Assembly (NCBI GenBank): GCA_030592025.1
Contig: JAUUZX010000023.1
Location: forward strand, 1-9,553
Reading direction: 5' to 3'
DNA length: 9,553 nucleotides
Source of the DNA: a bacterium
Lineage (GTDB): Bacteria; Krumholzibacteriota; Krumholzibacteria; LZORAL124-64-63
The position numbers and the translations under genes are program-made. Shown here one piece after another: positions 1-6,043 of the stretch (positions within the stretch are counted from its first letter, which is position 1; each line of letters opens with the position of its first letter). The notes under the pieces are model-generated. The model worked only from the letters and a program-made list of their open reading frames with translations, made no database searches and was not told the DNA's origin.

Positions 1-143
1 CCCTCGCCGGGCCGGAGGACATCACCGCCTGGTTGGACAGCGACGTGAAGCCGGGCAGCCTGTTGGTGACCCTCGGCGCCGGGGACATCGGGCGCGAGGT
101 GGCGGGCATCTGCCGTCACCTGTCGGCGCGCGGGGAAGCCTGA
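1..143 (+). CDS. murC: UDP-N-acetylmuramate--L-alanine ligase, C-terminal end (partial)
   Basis: Only the last 46 codons are in the window, read in the frame starting at base 3 and ending at TGA 141-143. The product end carries the pattern LLVTLGAGDIGREV, which matches the conserved LGAGDI block near the C-terminus of MurC, the cytoplasmic Mur ligase that adds L-alanine to UDP-MurNAc using ATP. The LGAGDI block followed by a short helix to the stop is what MurC shows; other Mur ligases lack it. The stop lies 5 bases before the ftsQ start, so the two are probably one transcript. The catalytic and ATP-binding parts are outside the window and cannot be judged. Confidence 0.85.
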   Translation, partial: LAGPEDITAWLDSDVKPGSLLVTLGAGDIGREVAGICRHLSARGEA

Positions 144-148
144 GCGCC

Positions 149-943
149 GTGGCGGGGGGGCACACGTCAGCCTCGGAGGGGTCCTTCGCCCACCGCCGCC
201 GCGAGCCGCGTCCCCTGGGGCCGCGTCTGCAACGGCTGGGGTTCGTGGTCGGTGCCCTGGCCGTGGTCGTGGGGGGGCTCTGGTGGGCCGACGACACCGA
301 CGTCTTCGCGATCACGAGGGTGGAAACCGGCGCCTACCGCTACACCGAACAGGTGGCCCTGGACGCCCAGCTCGCCGAACTCCTGGGGCGGCGCCTGTGG
401 CTGCTGCGGACGGATGAGATCGTGGCGTCGGTCGAGAGCCTGCCGTGGGTCCGTCGCGTCAGTGTGCGGCGGCGATTGCCGGCGACCCTCATGCTGGAAC
501 TGGAGGAGTGGCGGCCGCTGCTGGCCGTGGCGACGGCGGGTGCGGCGGACCACCAGCACGTGATGCTGGAGGACGGTCGCGTCGTGATCTTCCCCGAGCA
601 CCTGGCGGCGCCGGCGCTGCCGGTCCTGTTGGGGGTCGAGACGGCGAGGGACTCCACGGGAGCGGAGCGCCTGGACGTTGCCCAGCGGGACCTGGTCCTC
701 GATCTGATCGCGGCCGTGGAGGCCTCGGGGCTGGAATCGGCGTGCCCGGTCGATTTTCTTGTTGCCCGTGACGGTGGATTCGCTATCGTCCTGCAGGACG
801 GCGCGGGCAGCCTGCTCGTCGGTCGCGAGGATTTCCGCGATCGACTCGCCCGCTACCTGGTTGCGCGCGACCATCTCGAGGCGGGACTCGAGGTGGATCT
901 GCGGTTCCGCGACCGCGTCACCGTGCGGCGACCGGAGCCCTGA
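149..943 (+). CDS. ftsQ: Cell division protein FtsQ (POTRA domain, single-pass membrane protein)
   Basis: The 264-residue product has the FtsQ plan: a basic cytoplasmic tail (residues 1-30), one membrane segment (about 31-46, GFVVGALAVVVGGLWW), a POTRA domain (about 52-120) and a beta domain to the end. The POTRA part shows the family pattern of a short beta strand (VFAITRVE), a LW..........SLPWVRRVSV block and the LPATLMLELEEWRPL strand typical of FtsQ/DivIB. FtsQ bridges cytoplasmic and periplasmic divisome proteins. The start is GTG at 149; no other start lies in frame before the membrane segment, and a purine-rich GGGGAAG at 132-138 can serve as ribosome site. It sits between murC and ftsA, its classic place. 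Two runs of seven G (154-160, 271-277) lie in the gene but the frame is intact. FtsQ is poorly conserved, so the call rests on architecture plus context. Confidence 0.9.
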   Translation: MAGGHTSASEGSFAHRRREPRPLGPRLQRLGFVVGALAVVVGGLWWADDTDVFAITRVETGAYRYTEQVALDAQLAELLGRRLWLLRTDEIVASVESLPWVRRVSVRRRLPATLMLELEEWRPLLAVATAGAADHQHVMLEDGRVVIFPEHLAAPALPVLLGVETARDSTGAERLDVAQRDLVLDLIAAVEASGLESACPVDFLVARDGGFAIVLQDGAGSLLVGREDFRDRLARYLVARDHLEAGLEVDLRFRDRVTVRRPEP

Positions 944-1003
944 TCCCCACGCCGCAGCGGACCGAGGGAACGGTTCGCGGATCCGCATCCGGAAGGAACC
1001 CTT

Positions 1004-2245
1004 ATGAGCCAGGGCAGATTGATCGTCGCGTGTGATTTCGGCACCACTTCCCTGCGCGCCCTGGTGACGGAGATCGGTGCCGACGGCGCCCTCGATATCG
1101 TCGGCTGCGCCGAGGAGCCGGCCGAAGGATTCCAGGACGGCGACTTCGTCAACCTCGCTGCCGGAAGCCGCTGCATCGCCCGGGCCATGCGCGCCCTCGA
1201 GGCCGACAGCGACATCTACGTCACTGGTTTTACCTACAGCGTCGCCGGCTCCCACCTGCGGAGCGTCCGGGCCACGGCCCAGGTGCCCATCGGGCCCGGC
1301 CCTCGGCCCATCCGCGCCGAGGACGTGGACGAGGCCCGCAACCGCACGCGCTCCATGGCCCTGCCCTTCGATCACCGTATCCTGACCATCACCCCCGTTG
1401 AATTCTCCGTTGATCGCGTGCGCGGCATCGTCGATCCGGTGGGGAGGGTGGGCAGCCAGCTCGAGATGCAGGCCCACCTCATGACCGGGTCGCGCAGCGT
1501 GCTGCACAACCTGGAGAACGCCATCGAGACCGCGGGCTACCGTCCTCTCGGTGAGGAGGTCGACGTACTCGCCGCCAGCGCCGCCCTGCTCACCACGGCC
1601 GAGCGGGCCGACGGCGTCATGCTCGTGGACATCGGCGGGCACGCCACGAACTGGGCGGTGTTCCGGGACGGCGCGGTGCTGTCCTGCGGATCGGTTCCCC
1701 TGGGCGGGCACCACCTGACCAGCGACCTGGCCCACGGCCTGCGGGTGACGGCGGAGATCGCGGAGGATGTCAAGCGGCAGCGCGGCGTCGTGCTGCGCAG
1801 CCTCGTGGACCAGGTGCCCATCGACGTGCTCTTCGAGGAGGACCGGCCCGAGGAAACTCCGGGTCTGGTGGCCGCCATCCTGGAGCCCCGGTGCGAGGAA
1901 ATCTTCGCCTTCGTCAAGAAGGACTTCGGGGACGCGCGGGAACTGGCCGGCCTTGCCGGCGGCATCGTCCTTACGGGGGGCGGCAGCCGTTGCGAGGGGA
2001 CACCCCAGCTCTGCGAGGAGATCTTCGACCTGCCGGCCCGGACGCGGTACCTGTGCCCGGATCAGCGGGGGGCCGAACGTCTGCCCCCGGGTCAGTGGGC
2101 CACGGTTCTGGGTCTGAGCTGCTGCATGGCCCGCGATACGGCCGATGCCGGCGCCGTCGAGGAGGCGGACGGCGGTCTGAAGCTGTTCGACCGTGTGCGC
2201 AACATGTTCCGCCCGCGGAGCCGGGCCATGGCCTCGGAAGGATGA
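1004..2245 (+). CDS. ftsA: Cell division protein FtsA, actin-like membrane tether for FtsZ
   Basis: The 413-residue product is an actin-fold ATPase. The phosphate-1 loop is [11 protein letters not shown] (D11), followed by the FtsA-specific SHS2/1C domain (about 84-165), the phosphate-2 loop at 209-217 and the adenosine motif [13 protein letters not shown] from residue 320. The C-terminus has an amphipathic helix (about 392-407, [16 protein letters not shown]) that fits the FtsA membrane-targeting helix. FtsA binds the FtsZ tail and anchors filaments to the inner membrane. ATG 1004 is preceded by GGAAGGA (991-997) six bases upstream, a strong ribosome site. The phosphate-2 loop reads DIGGHATNW where most FtsA and actin-like proteins have DxGGGTTD: the Gly after GG is His and the final Asp is Asn. 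Length and gene order are normal, so the identity is firm; whether ATP hydrolysis is altered is open. Confidence 0.93.
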   Translation: MSQGRLIVACDFGTTSLRALVTEIGADGALDIVGCAEEPAEGFQDGDFVNLAAGSRCIARAMRALEADSDIYVTGFTYSVAGSHLRSVRATAQVPIGPGPRPIRAEDVDEARNRTRSMALPFDHRILTITPVEFSVDRVRGIVDPVGRVGSQLEMQAHLMTGSRSVLHNLENAIETAGYRPLGEEVDVLAASAALLTTAERADGVMLVDIGGHATNWAVFRDGAVLSCGSVPLGGHHLTSDLAHGLRVTAEIAEDVKRQRGVVLRSLVDQVPIDVLFEEDRPEETPGLVAAILEPRCEEIFAFVKKDFGDARELAGLAGGIVLTGGGSRCEGTPQLCEEIFDLPARTRYLCPDQRGAERLPPGQWATVLGLSCCMARDTADAGAVEEADGGLKLFDRVRNMFRPRSRAMASEG

Positions 2246-2351
2246 TCGTGGCTTCGTGTGCATTTTTGCTTGGCGGTCCTTCCCCGATGTGATACATAGG
2301 GAATCAAGGACCGACAAAGACATCGCCCAACTCAGGGAGGAGGCGGGTGCC
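2246..2351 (+). promoter_or_regulatory. ftsZ leader: AT-richer region with inverted repeat and possible promoter
   Basis: This 106-bp gap is visibly less GC-rich than its surroundings. A perfect 8-bp inverted repeat, CGGTCCTT (2274-2281) and AAGGACCG (2306-2313), has its arms 24 bases apart (32 bp centre to centre, about three helical turns). Between the arms lies GTGATACATAGGG, whose GATACA or TACATA could be a weak -10. TTGGCG (2270-2275) sits 17 bp before TACATA and overlaps the left arm. The repeat could be an operator around a ftsZ promoter or the stem of an mRNA hairpin. The hexamers each match consensus only partly, so the promoter is tentative; the repeat itself is certain. Confidence 0.4.
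2334..2343 (+). promoter_or_regulatory. Ribosome binding site of ftsZ
   Basis: AGGGAGGAGG ends 8 bases before ATG 2352 and is the strongest Shine-Dalgarno match in the window. It fixes the ftsZ start at 2352 (a second ATG follows at 2355) rather than at in-frame codons further upstream, which would overlap the end of ftsA and add residues unlike any FtsZ N-terminus. Confidence 0.8.
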
Positions 2352-3824
2352 ATGATGTTCGAATTCGCTGAAAAGGCAGAACGCCTGGCAGACATCAAGG
2401 TTGCCGGGATCGGTGGTGCCGGAGGCAACGCCGTAGGTAGGATGATCGAGGCCGGGCTCACCGGCGTCGAGTTCCTGGCCGTCAACACGGACCTGCAGGC
2501 CCTCAAGGAATCCCCCGCCCACAACGCCATGCAGATCGGAGCCCTCCTGACCAAGGGTCTGGGTTCGGGTGGCAATCCCCCCACCGGGGAAGCGGCTGCC
2601 GAGGAGGATCGCGAGCGTCTCGCCGCGGCCCTGGCCGGCGCCGACATGGTCTTCGTCACCGCCGGCATGGGTGGTGGCACCGGGACGGGAGCGGCGCCCA
2701 TCGTGGCCGACATCGCCCGGGAACAGGGTGCCCTGACCGTGGGCATAGTCACCCGGCCGTTCCTCTTCGAGGGGGCGGTGCGCCTGGCCCAGGCCGACGC
2801 CGGCGTGGAGCGCCTGCGGGCGGCGGTGGACACCCTCATCACCATCCCCAACCAGCGCCTGCTGGAGATCGTGCCCCCGAGCACGAGCATGCACGAGGCC
2901 TTCCGCATCGCGGACAACGTCCTCTACGAGGCGACCCGCGGCATCTACGAGATCATTTCCCGCCACGACCACGTGAACCTGGACTTCGCCGACGTCAGCA
3001 CGGTCATGCGCGGCATGGGCGAGGCCATGATGGGCACGGGCCGGGCCGAAGGGGAGAACCGCGCCGTCGAGGCGGCGCGCGCGGCCATCAGTTCGCCGTT
3101 GTTGGAGGACGTCGACATCGCCGGGAGCCAGGCCGTACTGGTGAACGTGCTGGGCGCCGAGGTCGGTCTGCAGGACACGGCCGCGGCCATGCAGTTCGTC
3201 CAGGAGGCCGCGGGCCCCCAGGCCCATGTCATCTTCGGCTACGGCGTGGACGAATCCCTCGGCAACGAACTCCAGGTGACGGTCATCGCGACGGGCTTTG
3301 CGGGCGCGGAGTTCCCGCGGCCGGTGTCGGTGCGGCAGGCGGCCCGGGTCGAGACCCCGGAAGTGGTGGCACCCGAACCGGAGCCCATCGAGGTTGCCGA
3401 AGACATGACAGTGGCCGAGGACGTGACGGTGGAAGAGGACATGACGGTGCACGAGGAACCGGTGGCCGTGGGGGAGCCCGCGCCCGAGCCGGAGACCCCC
3501 TGGGAGCCGCCCGCGTTGAAGGAGATGGAGGCGAACGCGCCCTCGGCGGCCCATGGGCCGGCGGCGACGGTAGCCGAGGTGGCCGCCACCGACGACATCT
3601 TCCCGGGTTCGGCCGCTGCGACCGTCGCTGAGGACGTGCCGCCGTCGCCGCCGGAGCAGGCGTTCCTGCGCCGGGTGGGCACGCGGGCCATCGGTGAGGT
3701 GGAGGTGCCCCGCGCCGAGAACGCCACGCCACCGCCGAACCGGGGCACGCCGACGGGGCTGCGCCCCGAACTCCCGGGCGAGGATCTGAACGCCCCGGCC
3801 TACAGTCGCAAGTACATGGACTGA
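2352..3824 (+). CDS. ftsZ: Cell division protein FtsZ with long acidic C-terminal linker
   Basis: FtsZ is the tubulin-like GTPase that forms the Z-ring. The 490-residue product has the N-terminal nucleotide loop [14 protein letters not shown] (from residue 19), NTD at 45-47, the GLGSGGNP loop, the tubulin signature GGGTGTG (107-113) and the T7 loop NLDFAD (209-214) with both catalytic Asp residues, D211 and D214. The GTPase core ends near residue 316. A linker of about 160 residues follows, far longer than the roughly 50 in E. coli, rich in Pro, Ala, Glu and Val. It contains three tandem copies of a V-x-E-D-x-T hexapeptide (348-365) and an AFLRR segment (437-441). The C-terminal peptide is [14 protein letters not shown], related to but different from the usual D-(I/V)-P-x-F-L-R-R. 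The stop is one base from the next gene, implying translational coupling. Confidence 0.97.
   Translation: MMFEFAEKAERLADIKVAGIGGAGGNAVGRMIEAGLTGVEFLAVNTDLQALKESPAHNAMQIGALLTKGLGSGGNPPTGEAAAEEDRERLAAALAGADMVFVTAGMGGGTGTGAAPIVADIAREQGALTVGIVTRPFLFEGAVRLAQADAGVERLRAAVDTLITIPNQRLLEIVPPSTSMHEAFRIADNVLYEATRGIYEIISRHDHVNLDFADVSTVMRGMGEAMMGTGRAEGENRAVEAARAAISSPLLEDVDIAGSQAVLVNVLGAEVGLQDTAAAMQFVQEAAGPQAHVIFGYGVDESLGNELQVTVIATGFAGAEFPRPVSVRQAARVETPEVVAPEPEPIEVAEDMTVAEDVTVEEDMTVHEEPVAVGEPAPEPETPWEPPALKEMEANAPSAAHGPAATVAEVAATDDIFPGSAAATVAEDVPPSPPEQAFLRRVGTRAIGEVEVPRAENATPPPNRGTPTGLRPELPGEDLNAPAYSRKYMD
3393..3446 (+). repeat. Three 18-bp tandem repeats in the ftsZ linker
   Basis: Units at 3393-3410, 3411-3428 and 3429-3446 encode [12 protein letters not shown] and VEEDMT, and a degenerate fourth unit (VHEE) follows at 3447-3458. 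The unit length is a multiple of three, so copies can be gained or lost without a frameshift. The sites of difference are mostly third positions plus a few replacements, which suggests an older expansion rather than a recent one. Confidence 0.75.
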
Positions 3825-3825
3825 G

Positions 3826-5526
3826 ATGGCACTCCTTGATCGATTCCTCGGCGGGGGGCGCGAGCGCGCCCTCGCCGATGGCATCGCCCTGTTCGAGGAG
3901 GGCCGTTACGCCGAAGCCGTGGCCAGCCTGCGTCTGGTCGCCCGCCGCAAATCCGTGCCCGCCGGTTCCCTCGCCGCCTACCACTTCCGCCAGGCCCTGC
4001 TCGCCGAGGGGCGCCGTCTGCTGCGCCTGGGTGATGCCGGGCAGGCCGTGCCACTCTTTGCGGAAGCCGCCGAGATCTGGGACCGCTACGCCGATCTGCA
4101 TTTTCTGCTCGGGTCGGCCCGGGGGCTGGACGGGGCATGGGACACCGCCCTTTCCCGGTCCCGCGTTGCTCTGCGGCTCAACCCCGATTACATCGAGGCC
4201 CGTCTGTTGGAGGCGGCATCCCTGCAGGCGTTGGAGCGGCCCCGTGAGGCGGCGGCCAGTCTCGACGCGCTGCTCGAGTCCGGGCGGCGGATTCAGCATT
4301 GGGTCATCGAGCGCCTCGCCATGCCCCAGGGGTACGCGGCGGAGAACCTGCCGACGAACCTGAAGGACCTCCTCGTGGCCGCGAGCAGTGGCCAGTCGGA
4401 GAAGGAAGAGGTGGCAGCCGCCGTGGCCCTCTGCCGGGCCGGTCGCTGGGAGGATGGTCTCGAACGCTTCGGCGATCTCGTCGCCCGGCAACCCCGCTAC
4501 CCCGATTACCGCACTCGGCACGCCGCCGCGCTCTTCCAGTTGGGACGGGGGGGCGAGGCCCTGGGCGAGATCGACGCCGCGCTGGCCCTCAATGAGGACT
4601 ACCGTCTGGCCTCGGACCTCAAGGCCCTCATCCTGGCCGACAGGGGGCAGGTGGCCGAGGCTCGACGTTGCCTGAGCGAGGCGGATGACCACCAGCCCGA
4701 TGGGGGAGCAACCGCCCACTCCCATGAGGATCTTTTCGGCGCCTACCTGCGGGGGGTCCTGGCGTTGCTGACGGGCCACGCGGACGAGGTGCCCGGTCGC
4801 CTGGCCGGCTGGACCGATCTCGTGCACGGCTTCGGACGGGCCGAACTCCTGCTGGCGGCGGCGGAGAGCTTGAACATGGCCCCGGATGCTTGCGGCGAAC
4901 GTCTGGCGGCCCTGGCCCGGGAGTGGAGCGGCGAATCCGTGTACCGCTGGCTTTGGGCGTGCCATCTGCTGGAGACGCAACGCTACCACGACCTGGCGGA
5001 CGCGCTCACCCGCTGGCCCGCTCCCCCGGATGGGGGGCGGGACTGGCGCCCCCTTTACCTCGAGGGCCATCTCGCCGTGTGTCAGGGGCGCGTGCCGGCT
5101 CTCCCGGACCGGGCGCCCATGGCGGAGACCGGCGCGATCGCGACTCCGCTGTCCGAGGGCGTTGCTCCCGGCCCCCAGGCCTGGACCTTTCTGGTGGCGC
5201 GCATGTGTTTCCTCCAGGGGGAAGACGAAGCCTGTTGGCAGCACTGCCGGGACCTGGTCGACGGCGGGGTGATCACCGAGCGCCTGGCGCGGCTGCAACT
5301 GGCGGCGGCGGTGGGGGTGCCCGGGGAGGAAGTGGACCGGTGGACGGAGGGGGTGCCCTGGCCCGACTCGTGCCTTCCGGGGCTCGTCTGCGGCGATCGA
5401 CGAGGAGGCGGCGATACGACGGTTGCCGCACTGGAAGCCCAGGCACGTCTCCATCCGGAAGACCTGCGGGTGAACTGGTTGTCCCCGGGGTTCTGGTTGG
5501 GCCCCGTGCGGGGCTGGATCGCCTAG
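3826..5526 (+). CDS. Cytoplasmic TPR-repeat protein coupled to ftsZ, function unknown
   Basis: I do not recognise a named family for this 566-residue protein. It is almost entirely helical with tetratricopeptide-like pairs. The clearest are at about 13-45 (ALADGIALFEEGRYAEAVASL), 53-120 (including YADLHFLLGSARGLDGAWDTA then LRLNPDYIEARLLEAASLQAL) and about 190-285 (VALCRAGRWEDGLERF, HAAALFQLGRGGEALGEI, DLKALILADRGQVAEARRC). The C-terminal half is Trp- and Leu-rich with more degenerate helical repeats. There is no signal peptide or membrane segment, so it should be cytoplasmic and act by protein binding. ATG 3826 lies one base after the ftsZ TGA (TGAGATG) with no separate ribosome site, so translation likely depends on ribosomes finishing ftsZ. 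That context suggests a role with FtsZ or the divisome, but nothing in the sequence proves it. Its stop overlaps that of the opposing gene. Confidence 0.85.
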   Translation: MALLDRFLGGGRERALADGIALFEEGRYAEAVASLRLVARRKSVPAGSLAAYHFRQALLAEGRRLLRLGDAGQAVPLFAEAAEIWDRYADLHFLLGSARGLDGAWDTALSRSRVALRLNPDYIEARLLEAASLQALERPREAAASLDALLESGRRIQHWVIERLAMPQGYAAENLPTNLKDLLVAASSGQSEKEEVAAAVALCRAGRWEDGLERFGDLVARQPRYPDYRTRHAAALFQLGRGGEALGEIDAALALNEDYRLASDLKALILADRGQVAEARRCLSEADDHQPDGGATAHSHEDLFGAYLRGVLALLTGHADEVPGRLAGWTDLVHGFGRAELLLAAAESLNMAPDACGERLAALAREWSGESVYRWLWACHLLETQRYHDLADALTRWPAPPDGGRDWRPLYLEGHLAVCQGRVPALPDRAPMAETGAIATPLSEGVAPGPQAWTFLVARMCFLQGEDEACWQHCRDLVDGGVITERLARLQLAAAVGVPGEEVDRWTEGVPWPDSCLPGLVCGDRRGGGDTTVAALEAQARLHPEDLRVNWLSPGFWLGPVRGWIA

Positions 5527-5924
5527 GCGGGTTGGGCGGCGTTGCTCTTGGCGACGAGTTCCTCGACCTTTGCCGTCAACGCCTCGAGATCGTAGGGCTT
5601 GCTCATGTAGGCGTCGGCCTGGTACTGGAAGCCGCGGATCCGGTTGCGCTCGTCCTCGCTGGCGGTGAGGATGAGGATGGGGACGCTCCGCAGATCGTCG
5701 ATGCAGCGGGCGCGCTTCAGGAAACCGAAGCCATCCATGACCGGCATCATGAGATCCAGGATGACGCAGTCAGGGGTCTGTTCCCGGAGGGCAGCGAAGC
5801 CTGCCGCACCGTTCTCGGCCTCCCGAACCTCGAAGCCCTGGGACCGCAACTGCAGACGCAGGATCTTGCGCAGATCGGCGTCGTCCTCGACCACCAGGAT
5901 TCCCGGTTTCGTTACGTCGCTCAT
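5523..5924 (-). CDS. Single-domain response regulator (CheY-like receiver)
   Basis: The 133-residue product is one receiver domain and nothing else. It shows the acidic pocket EDD (E13, D14, D15), the phospho-acceptor D57 in VILDLMMPVMDG, the switch Thr T87 in LILTAS and the conserved Lys K109 in MSKPYD. All key residues are present, so it should be phosphorylatable. With no DNA-binding or enzymatic output domain it must work by binding a partner or as a phosphorelay step. I chose ATG at 5924 because the domain begins eight residues later; an in-frame extension to 6029 would add 35 residues not typical of receivers and cross the intergenic region. AGGACC just before the ATG is a modest ribosome site. 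No histidine kinase is nearby. Its TAG stop overlaps the opposing TPR stop within a shared CTAG. Confidence 0.92.
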   Translation of the reverse strand: MSDVTKPGILVVEDDADLRKILRLQLRSQGFEVREAENGAAGFAALREQTPDCVILDLMMPVMDGFGFLKRARCIDDLRSVPILILTASEDERNRIRGFQYQADAYMSKPYDLEALTAKVEELVAKSNAAQPA

Positions 5925-6043
5925 GGTCCTATCATTCCCTTTGACATCCTGAGCGCCGCGGCGGAACGCGCGCGACGTGTTTGGGTAGAATGATCGGCCA
6001 TCCAGCGGCCGACTTGACCCCGGAACCACACGAGGAGCTTGTT
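5925..6043. promoter_or_regulatory. Divergent intergenic region, response regulator / TPR-parvulin gene
   Basis: The starts of the two genes are back to back across 119 bp, so promoters for both should lie here. On the + strand TAGAAT (5986-5991) is a good -10 match and would give a leader of about 45 bases to the TTG start, but the bases 17 upstream (GGAACG) are a poor sigma-70 -35. A perfect TTGACA at 5941-5946 is 39 bp away from it, too far to pair. I see no convincing promoter on the - strand. Assignment as a regulatory region rests mainly on gene orientation. Confidence 0.35.
6033..6037 (+). promoter_or_regulatory. Ribosome binding site selecting a TTG start
   Basis: AGGAG ends 6 bases before TTG 6044. 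It selects this rare start over upstream in-frame codons from 5981, and it places a clean signal peptide exactly at the N-terminus of the TPR-parvulin protein. Confidence 0.65.

Noticed and set aside
154..160. Seven-G run at codons 2-4 of ftsQ as a phase-variation tract
   Set aside because: Similar runs occur at 271-277 and 4547-4553 in intact genes of this GC-rich window, and ftsQ is essential in most bacteria, so switching is unlikely.
977..986. 10-bp palindrome GCGGATCCGC just before the ftsA ribosome site
   Set aside because: No loop for a hairpin and short enough to occur by chance in GC-rich DNA; no other sign of an operator.
2193..2351. N-terminal extension of ftsZ by 53 codons
   Set aside because: It would overlap the ftsA end and the promoter-like leader; AGGGAGGAGG before ATG 2352 and the normal FtsZ N-terminus fix the shorter form.
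167..2917. A 916-codon open frame on the minus strand across ftsQ, ftsA and part of ftsZ
   Set aside because: It is antisense to three genes with clear family motifs; its Arg/Pro/His-rich composition is what a GC-rich reading frame yields on the opposite strand.
3283..5454. A 723-codon open frame on the minus strand opposite ftsZ and the TPR gene
   Set aside because: Low-complexity, basic and Pro-rich product with no recognisable motif; long frames free of stops are expected here at this GC content.
5941..5946. Perfect TTGACA hexamer as a -35 element
   Set aside because: No -10-like sequence lies 15-19 bp downstream; the next good one (TAGAAT, 5986) is 39 bp away.
5925..6029. 35-codon N-terminal extension of the response regulator
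   Set aside because: Receivers begin a few residues before the first strand; the extension crosses the divergent intergenic region and resembles no domain.
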